Shown here piece after piece: positions 57,933-64,000 of a DNA stretch of 64,000 bases. A program made the position numbers and the translations under genes. The stretch's first letter is position 1, and every line of letters starts with the position of its first letter. The DNA is from CAMDPA01 sp963825625 (GTDB lineage Bacteria > Pseudomonadota > Alphaproteobacteria > Rhizobiales > Hyphomicrobiaceae), in the NCBI GenBank assembly GCA_963825625.1, contig CAWGUF010000019.1, positions 248,001 to 312,000 on the forward strand, in the 5' to 3' direction. The notes beneath the pieces are model-generated. The model was not told where the DNA came from. It searched no databases and saw only the letters and a list, made by a program, of their open reading frames with translations.

Positions 57933-60425
57933 TCAGCCGACCACAGCCTTGGGCTTGAGAATGGGCGACCTGGATTCCTCCGGGGCGGCCCGGTCGTCCG
58001 AGCGGATGTGCAGATCTCGCTGAGGGTACGGGATCTCGATGCCTTGTGCCTTCAGGGCCTCGAACATGGCGAGGCGCAGCTCCGTCTGAATGTCCAGGCT
58101 GGTGCCGATATCGCGCAGGTATACTCGCAGAGAGAATTCCAGCGCGCTGTCTCCGAATGCCTCGAAGACCACGACCGGTTCCGGGTAGGCGAGTGTATTG
58201 GGACTGTCGCGCCCGATCTTGCGCAGGATCTCGATGACCTGGCGGGGATCGGCATCATAGGATACGCCGATGCGAACAGTGACACGGCCCATGGTGTCGG
58301 CGTAGGTCCAATTGACGACGCGGCCGGTGATCAAATCCGAGTTCGGGACAATGAGTGTCGAGCGGTCGAAGGTCTGAATCTCGGTGGAACGGACGCTGAT
58401 CTTCTGGACGCGGCCCTGCTGATCGCCAAGCACGATCCAGTCGCCGACCTTGATCGGGCGCTCCGCCAGCAGGATCAGTCCAGATACGAAGTTGTTGGCG
58501 ATAGATTGCAGTCCAAAGCCGATGCCGACAGACAGGGCGCCGGCAACGATGGCAAGGCTCGAAACGCTGATGCCGATATAGGACATCGCAACCAGCAGCG
58601 ATACGACAAAGCCGGCGTAGGTCAGGATTGCTGCAATTGAATCGCGTGCTCCGCCGCTATCCACGAACACGTGCTCCATGCGCCTGAGCAGCATGTTGCG
58701 GATCATGCGCGTGGCAAAGATGCCGGCGGCAACGATGACGATGGCGACGAAGATCGACTGCAGGGAGATGCGCACGGAGCCGACGGTAAAGCCGAAGAAT
58801 GCCGATTGGGCCCAGCCGTAGACTTCGCTCCAGTCGTAGCCCCACTGCAGGAGCAGCAGTGGCAGACCGATGAGGAGCATCAGGAGGTCGAGACCGATAC
58901 CGAGTGCAACGCCGAGCGTCGCACTCATGAAGCTGGTGCCGACTTTGGCTCCCTCGCTATCGGGTTCGCTGTCTTGTGCCTGGGTCTGCCGGCTGGAAAT
59001 GTGCTCGGCGGTCAGATGGATCAGCGACAGCAAGAGCAGCAGGCCGCCGGTGGCTACGATCTGGCCGCCTGCAAATCGAGCGAGGCTGACATAACCCATT
59101 GCTGCGGCCGCGGTAATCAGAGTTGCCGCGATGGCGAGCGCTGCGGCTATCCACTGTCCGGTCTGTCTGGTCGGGGGGGAGGCGGCGGCATTGGTACCGA
59201 TCTGCACCGTGATCCAGGCCGTCACCAGCAGCAGGCCGGAATAGAGCAGCGAGACGACCAGCAAACGCAGGATCACCAGCGCGAGCGGTGTTGCGAGAAC
59301 CTTGTCGAGGAGCGTCAAGACCTGGTCGCCAAGCCAGACAGCAACAAAGGCCACGACTGCCATCCGTACGCGCATTGCGGCTATGTCGTCGAGCGCAATG
59401 AGGCGATCGGGGGTATGCTCCGGGGACAGAGCAAACGATACGATTGCGATCAGGAAGGCTGCCACTACGACATAGATGAGGGACATGAACAGGACGTGGC
59501 CCGTCTCGCCCGCTGCCAGGCTGCTCTCGGAGATGGTCAACATCAGAATGCCGATCGCGACGAGCAGCGGCATGGTGGCGCGGGCTGCCCGCAACAGCAC
59601 GAGGGCGCCACGTTGCGCGCGCGTTCTCGGGGATGTCGGCTGGTCGGCCACTGGGCGGCGACGGATCATCAGCTTGGTGAGGAAACGGCAGCCCATGCCG
59701 GCGAGCAACGCGAGGAGCAGGCTGCCGCCCAAGGTTAGCGGGTGCGTCGATATGGCATGTGCGATGCGCTGGTTGCCGGAGGATATGGCGCCGTAGACAG
59801 CTGGACCGAGGCTGCTGAAGGCCTGATTCCAGAACGATGCGGTGCCGAGGTCGTCGGATCTCTCCAGCAATTGGCGCGTGAACTGGGCGCGGCGCTGCGC
59901 ATTGAGCGTTGCGAGCGCCTGTCCTGCCTGGACGAACAGCAACTCGGCCTGCTTCATCAGTGCGTCGAGAGCGGACACCTCATCTGTCAGCGCCTTACGC
60001 TGGCGCGCCAGCTCCGGCGGCTCTTGCGCCCCTTCCTTCGGTGGTGGTCCCAGCTGCTGCAGCCTGGTGTTGGCGTCGGTCAGAGCGGGGGACAGGCGAT
60101 CGACAAGGGCGCGCAACTCCACCCGCCGCTTCTCCAGGTTGGCGATCGTGTCACGCATACGGAAGGTCGGGACGAGACCTGAATCGACCGTCGATTTGAG
60201 GCTGCCAATGGCTTTGCCTTGGGAGTCGAGCTCGGCCCGCGCCTTTCGGATCACCTCCGCACTGCCGCGTGGCGCGGCTTGTTCGGGTTGCGCGGCCGCT
60301 CCCGGTGTCGAAGTCGGAGCGGCTGCATCCTGGGCACGTGCGGTGATCGAGACCGAGACGGCAAACAGCGCGGCGCAGGCGGCTGCGAATGCGACGGCCA
60401 GAAAATGGCTGCGGGTTCGTCTCAT
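57933..60425 (-). CDS. Large mechanosensitive channel of the MscS/MscK family (DUF3772 type)
   Basis: An 830-residue membrane protein. A signal sequence (VAFAAACAALFAVSVSITARAQ) is followed by a periplasmic helical region with coiled coils (about 60-210), about ten membrane segments, and the MscS core near 600-780: the pore helix LAIVAGALSVGIGFGLQSIANNF (in parts), then the beta domain LLAERPIKVGDWIV. I start at MRRTRSHFL because the longer frame has unrelated residues. It probably opens under low osmotic pressure to release solutes. Confidence 0.92.
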   Translation of the reverse strand: MRRTRSHFLAVAFAAACAALFAVSVSITARAQDAAAPTSTPGAAAQPEQAAPRGSAEVIRKARAELDSQGKAIGSLKSTVDSGLVPTFRMRDTIANLEKRRVELRALVDRLSPALTDANTRLQQLGPPPKEGAQEPPELARQRKALTDEVSALDALMKQAELLFVQAGQALATLNAQRRAQFTRQLLERSDDLGTASFWNQAFSSLGPAVYGAISSGNQRIAHAISTHPLTLGGSLLLALLAGMGCRFLTKLMIRRRPVADQPTSPRTRAQRGALVLLRAARATMPLLVAIGILMLTISESSLAAGETGHVLFMSLIYVVVAAFLIAIVSFALSPEHTPDRLIALDDIAAMRVRMAVVAFVAVWLGDQVLTLLDKVLATPLALVILRLLVVSLLYSGLLLVTAWITVQIGTNAAASPPTRQTGQWIAAALAIAATLITAAAAMGYVSLARFAGGQIVATGGLLLLLSLIHLTAEHISSRQTQAQDSEPDSEGAKVGTSFMSATLGVALGIGLDLLMLLIGLPLLLLQWGYDWSEVYGWAQSAFFGFTVGSVRISLQSIFVAIVIVAAGIFATRMIRNMLLRRMEHVFVDSGGARDSIAAILTYAGFVVSLLVAMSYIGISVSSLAIVAGALSVGIGFGLQSIANNFVSGLILLAERPIKVGDWIVLGDQQGRVQKISVRSTEIQTFDRSTLIVPNSDLITGRVVNWTYADTMGRVTVRIGVSYDADPRQVIEILRKIGRDSPNTLAYPEPVVVFEAFGDSALEFSLRVYLRDIGTSLDIQTELRLAMFEALKAQGIEIPYPQRDLHIRSDDRAAPEESRSPILKPKAVVG

Positions 60426-60603
60426 ATGGTTTTGATCCTTGGTGCGAGCCGAGGAGGGCGGTGCCAATGGCCGGTGCCGAGCGAGGGGCGGAATGGTGCA
60501 GATATAGGGGCTTGAGCCGTGCAAGCCTATCGCTGGCGTGCAATGAAACCGGGAAAAAAGTCGGTGGAGGACGACTGAGGTGGATGCGAACTTGCGAACC
60601 GCC

Positions 60604-61668
60604 TCACTCGAACACCTTGAATATCCACGGCAGTCCGTTCAGCGGATGGTTGATCCAATTCCACCATGCGTGGTTGACGAACTGGCCAATGTAGACCGAG
60701 GCGACAAACACAAGCCATATCGCGCCCAATGCGAGTCCGGCCAGGATGCCGCCGAAACGGCTCTGCTTGCGCGGCGGCGGGCTGGCAGCGCCCAATCCCA
60801 AGGCAGCGACGACCGTGCGGGAGAAGTCGGCTTGGGCAGGTTGCTCGAGCAGAACAGCACGTGCGTACAATCTTGCGGCCCAGCGGCGCAGCACGAACAG
60901 GATCGCGACAAGATAGAAGGTGGCGGCGACGTGCCATCTCGTGGCGAGTGCGGCAATCGCATCTGCGCCCTGGGCAGCGATGTCGGGGCGTATGTTCTCG
61001 ACGAATGTCGGGAGCAGGCGGGACAGGAAGAGCGGAACTGCCAGTCCAAGAGTTGCCAAGGACAACAACAGATATCGCCATCTCACGCGTCGGATCAGAC
61101 GGTGAATGAGAGCGAATTGCCAGATCGCGCCGACGTGGCCTTCGGCGGCGTGATGTGCGATGGCCATCGGCAAATAGCTCAGCACGACGACTGCAATCGC
61201 GATGCCGGTGGCGGAGAGCAGGGGGCCGACCCAAGCCTGCTCGTATCCCTTGTTGAATGAATTCTCCCAGCCGGCCCACCAAGCCAGCAGCATCAGGAGA
61301 CCGAAGGGCAGCGTCGCTGCCGCCAGGGCGATGGTTGCTCGCACGCCGCACAGGATGGTGGCTGGCATTCCTGCCCACCAGCCGGGAAATCGAGCCAAGC
61401 CTGACAATTCCTCCGTGGTCGACAAAGCATTCATAGCTGCGCCGCGTGTCGAGTTTCGCGTCAGGATGTGCATGCTGATTGCTGTTTCTCGACGCATCAG
61501 CCGTATCAGCCAGCCAAGTGTCAGCACAGCAGTGACAGGTGTCAGTGCTAGCAGCATGGCGATCGCTATCTTGAATGTCATCGACAGCCGCGATGCGATG
61601 CCCGCGCTCGACGACAGCGCGCTGCGCGGCTGGCGCGCCGCGTTCGGTACGACCGGGCCGGGGGTCAT
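60604..61668 (-). CDS. Multi-pass membrane protein of unknown family
   Basis: A 354-residue protein with about six hydrophobic segments, beginning after a polar N-terminus (TFKIAIAMLLALTPVTAVLTLGWLI) and including LPFGLLMLLAWWAGW, GIAIAVVVLSYLPMAIAHHAAEG and WRYLLLSLATLGLAVPLFL. The tail has GGILAGLALGAIWLVFVASVYIGQF (in parts) before a Trp-rich end. Its start overlaps the phosphatase-like gene by 4 bases, so the two are coupled. No family assigned; the conserved Ala-His-His in the middle may be of interest. Confidence 0.7.
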   Translation of the reverse strand: MTPGPVVPNAARQPRSALSSSAGIASRLSMTFKIAIAMLLALTPVTAVLTLGWLIRLMRRETAISMHILTRNSTRGAAMNALSTTEELSGLARFPGWWAGMPATILCGVRATIALAAATLPFGLLMLLAWWAGWENSFNKGYEQAWVGPLLSATGIAIAVVVLSYLPMAIAHHAAEGHVGAIWQFALIHRLIRRVRWRYLLLSLATLGLAVPLFLSRLLPTFVENIRPDIAAQGADAIAALATRWHVAATFYLVAILFVLRRWAARLYARAVLLEQPAQADFSRTVVAALGLGAASPPPRKQSRFGGILAGLALGAIWLVFVASVYIGQFVNHAWWNWINHPLNGLPWIFKVFE

Positions 61669-62834
61669 GTGATGATCTCCGACAAGGCTCTGCCCTCGGC
61701 ATTCTCGACCTTGAAGCCCATGATGGCGCCTATCGTGGCGGCGATGCTGGTTTGATCGACGGGCTTGTCCAGGATGCGGCCCTTGTCGATGCCGGGGCCG
61801 GCGATCAGTGCAAAGATCTCATGTGCCGAGCGTGAATTGAAATGGTGCTGATACGGCACGGACAGAAGCGGATTGGAGTCGCGGCCACAGTCGGGCACGA
61901 CGACCAGGACCGTATTATCGCGGTAGAAGGGTTCAGCCTGCAGCGCTTCGGCAAGTCGCTTCAGGCCCTGGTCGATGATCGCGATCGCGCGGGTGTAGTG
62001 CGAGGCGTTGCCCCAATGAACATAGTCCGGATCCTGATAGTTGATCATCATCAGCCGCGGCTTCAGCTCGCGGATTGCCCATACCGCCATTTCAGTCAGA
62101 AGGCGGTCGCCGCGCGGCGTGGTGAGGCCGGTGTCGCCGTAGTGGGTGCGCCACTTGTTCCAGAAGCGATCAAGTATTGCCGGAGTGGCTGCGGCGGTGC
62201 CGCGATAGTCCGCGGCCTGCAGCCTGGCCAATTCCTCGCGGGCCTTCTTCAGCGTGTCGTCAGGCGCTGTGCCGGCTGCGAGGATGTGTCTCAGTCGATG
62301 GATCTTGAAGCGATACAGACCAATCACCTCCGATCGATAGGACACGCCAAAGTGAGGGTGTCCGCCGTACGTGAGATATTCTTCTTGCGGCCGGTCCTCG
62401 CCATTGACCAGCAGGGCTTCGTGCGAGGCAATGTCGTAAGCCTTGCGGAAGCGTTCGAACAGCGTGGGCTGGGAAGGTTCCAGCAGCGGCGCCAGGCCGC
62501 GTGCGCCGACCTTGCCGTAGGCTTTGTAGCGGCCGGTCAGCAGGTTCAGCGTGCCTTCGGCATGGCTCGTGTCAACGCCCTGGAGTTGGGCGATGGAGAC
62601 GTTCGGTATCAGCACGCCGCGTTTGGCGAGGACATGGCGGAGGTAGGGCGCGAAGGTCGTTCGCCCTTCGATGGTTTCGGCTCGCCGGACACCGCCGCCG
62701 AAACGGACAAGCACGACGTTCGGCCCGCGATAGCTGTGGGGTCGGGATGCGGCGGGCGTCGTCGCACCGATCAGCTGACCGGTCAGCGCGAGGCTCGCCA
62801 TGCCCTTGTTGAAGGTTCGCCGATCGGTGGACAT
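61665..62834 (-). CDS. Alkaline-phosphatase-fold (sulfatase/DUF1501-like) exported protein
   Basis: A 389-residue protein. The N-terminus has DRRTFNKGMASLALTGQLIGA, resembling a Tat-type signal with only one clear arginine pair at DRR. The core has the fold's typical features: NVVLVRFGGGVR near the start in place of the usual metal-binding Asp, MINYQDPDYVHWGNASHYTRAI and VLVVVPDCGRDSNPLLSVPYQHHFN, in which Asp and His residues would bind metal. Coupled by ATGA overlap to the membrane protein downstream. Reaction unknown. Confidence 0.75.
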   Translation of the reverse strand: MSTDRRTFNKGMASLALTGQLIGATTPAASRPHSYRGPNVVLVRFGGGVRRAETIEGRTTFAPYLRHVLAKRGVLIPNVSIAQLQGVDTSHAEGTLNLLTGRYKAYGKVGARGLAPLLEPSQPTLFERFRKAYDIASHEALLVNGEDRPQEEYLTYGGHPHFGVSYRSEVIGLYRFKIHRLRHILAAGTAPDDTLKKAREELARLQAADYRGTAAATPAILDRFWNKWRTHYGDTGLTTPRGDRLLTEMAVWAIRELKPRLMMINYQDPDYVHWGNASHYTRAIAIIDQGLKRLAEALQAEPFYRDNTVLVVVPDCGRDSNPLLSVPYQHHFNSRSAHEIFALIAGPGIDKGRILDKPVDQTSIAATIGAIMGFKVENAEGRALSEIIT

Positions 62835-62927
62835 AGCGTGCTCCCGCTGTGGGTTTGCGGAGAACGAGCCTAACAACGCGAATCCGTCGTGCATGTGACC
62901 GGGCGAGGAATAGGTCGCGGGATGCCA

Positions 62928-63209
62928 CTATCCGACTTCCACGCCCTTCCAGAATGCGATGCGGCCCTTGATGTTGTCTGCTTCCGGCTTGGTCTCAGGG
63001 TAGGTCCAGGCGGCATCGGCGTTCTCCTGTCCGCCGGCGAGGATGGTGTAATAGCTGGCGGTGCCTTTCCAGCCGCAAACGGTGGTTTTCGCCGATGGCT
63101 TGAGCAGGCTCATTCGGACATCGGCCGGGGGGAAATAATGATTGCCCTCAACCACGACCGTGTTTTCCGATTCCGCGATGGTTTGACCGTTCCATGTGGC
63201 TTTCACCAT
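62928..63209 (-). CDS. DUF427 domain protein
   Basis: A 93-residue soluble protein with the family pattern: VKATWNGQTIAESENTVVVEGNHYFP at the start, the lone Cys in TVCGWKGTASYYTI and AAWTYPETKPEADNIKGRIAFWKGVEV at the end, each quoted in part. Small beta-barrel of unknown function, probably acting alone. It is separate from the neighbouring genes by nearly 100 bases on the left and 300 on the right. Confidence 0.9.
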   Translation of the reverse strand: MVKATWNGQTIAESENTVVVEGNHYFPPADVRMSLLKPSAKTTVCGWKGTASYYTILAGGQENADAAWTYPETKPEADNIKGRIAFWKGVEVG

Positions 63210-63516
63210 GATGATCGCCCTTTCGTGCTGGTTCTAGAGTTTTCGTTACGCCGAGGCCCGGAGACCGAGGAGGCCAGACGGGGCTGGCGTCGGGGAGACC
63301 TGCAGACCTTACGCGCGGTGCGAAGGCTGACATGGGGCGGCGCCATCTGCAACACGGCGGACACACGGAGGGAATATCAGGCGCCTGCCTCGTCGCGAAT
63401 CCAGGCGATGAGGCGCGCCGCGTTCATGACGTTGCTTTTGCGCTTGATCAAGGTGTGGAGCAGGGCGAGCGGGCAGGCTGACCAATGACCGTAGTTTGGA
63501 GAGCGGAGAGGAGAGC
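63210..63516. other. Intergenic region before the last gene
   Basis: Divergent upstream region of the DUF427 gene and the oxidoreductase. A frame on the minus strand (63377-63640) overlaps the next gene and appears to be a shadow. No promoter or repeat could be singled out. Confidence 0.4.
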
Positions 63517-64000
63517 TTGGCCCGTATTCTTGTTGTCGTCGGACATCCGATCGAGCGCTCTTTCTGCGAGGCGCTGGGGGATGCGTACGCGAGGGGCGCG
63601 CAGGGCGCCGGCCATCATGTCGAGGTGGTGAAGACGGCACTGATGACGTTCGATCCGGTCCTTCGAACGGGCTACCGAGAGGTACAGCCGCTGGAGCCGG
63701 ATCTCGTCGCCGCTCATGAGGCCATGCTGGCGGCGGAGCATCTGGTGTTCATTTTTCCGCTTTGGCTTGGGTCGATGCCTGCCCTCATGAAAGGCTTCCT
63801 GGAGCGGATACTGCAGCCCGACATCATCGAGCCGTTTCGCCAAGGAAAATTCGTGCCTGTGCTGCAGGGAAAATCCGCTCGCATCATGATGACGATGGGA
63901 ATGCCGGGGCTCATCTATCGCTGGTACTACGGTGCGCATGCGCTGAAGCTGCTCAAGCGCAATATTCTGGGTTTCGTCGGGGTCTCACCGATCCGCACTA
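63517..64000 (+). CDS. NAD(P)H:quinone oxidoreductase-like flavodoxin-fold protein, N-terminal part
   Basis: The gene runs off the window; 161 residues are visible. The likely start is TTG, with GGAGAGGAGAG just before it, giving (M)ARILVVVGHPIERSFCEALG. The flavodoxin_2 fold is shown by that phosphate-binding start, the central FIFPLWLGSMPALMKGFLER, and the later MMTMGMPGLIYRWYYGAHAL, all typical of the MdaB/NQO1-like family with FMN or FAD. Probably reduces quinones by two electrons. A non-ATG start explains why an ORF search requiring ATG misses it. Confidence 0.85.
   Translation, partial: MARILVVVGHPIERSFCEALGDAYARGAQGAGHHVEVVKTALMTFDPVLRTGYREVQPLEPDLVAAHEAMLAAEHLVFIFPLWLGSMPALMKGFLERILQPDIIEPFRQGKFVPVLQGKSARIMMTMGMPGLIYRWYYGAHALKLLKRNILGFVGVSPIRT

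Overview
The window is GC-rich (estimated by eye) chromosomal DNA from an alphaproteobacterium, most probably an order Hyphomicrobiales (Rhizobiales) relative. The evidence is the gene content: an iscR-led SUF operon preceded by an Irr-like box, a nuo operon carrying small unidentified genes between nuo genes, RNase J behind birA, tesA divergent from ybbA/ybbP, and TctC-type solitary binding proteins. I cannot name the genus from sequence alone. No rRNA, tRNA, phage, CRISPR or insertion sequence was seen.

Layout. 0-9 kb: tesA-like esterase (partial, minus), an ABC ATPase/FtsX pair, a Bax-inhibitor-1 protein with a terminator, tyrS (minus), anmK, a small membrane protein, a glutathione transferase and an alpha/beta hydrolase. 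9.1-17.9 kb: an iron-sulfur assembly operon, iscR - cysteine desulfurase - sufB - cupin - small membrane protein - coiled-coil protein - sufC - sufD - sufS - sufT. 18.2-30.1 kb: nuoG, H, I, J, K, L, M, N with up to six small, mostly membrane-bound, unidentified genes between nuoH and nuoK; nuoA-F are not here. 30.1-33.8 kb: birA, rnj and a MetE-like methyltransferase. 33.9-41 kb: an omega-type glutathione transferase with an in-frame TGA at its catalytic position, VOC protein, enoyl-CoA hydratase, CoA transferase, AMP nucleosidase, flavin monooxygenase and GNAT acetyltransferase. 41-50.5 kb: a cNMP-binding/rhodanese protein, a DevBCA-like exporter, DUF2147, an RND-type membrane protein, a polysaccharide deacetylase and a gamma-glutamylcyclotransferase-like protein. 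50.6-64 kb: glyS, two tandem TctC binding proteins separated by paired hairpin repeats, an ABC-F ATPase, a large MscS channel, a membrane protein/phosphatase-like pair, DUF427 and a partial flavodoxin-fold oxidoreductase.

Functionally the core is electron transfer and the cofactors it needs: the SUF operon builds Fe-S clusters, which NuoG and NuoI (and IscR) carry, directly upstream of half of complex I.

A warning for users. About 65-70 single-base indels, mostly insertions, interrupt genes that are otherwise well conserved. They concentrate in tyrS, suf and nuo, and are nearly absent from 30-47 kb. I read these as consensus errors rather than gene decay; each affected gene is given as one full-length locus with the shifts described. 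The most interesting single site is the in-frame TGA of the glutathione transferase at 33956-33958, which lies where a catalytic cysteine is expected and is followed by a SECIS-like stem-loop.
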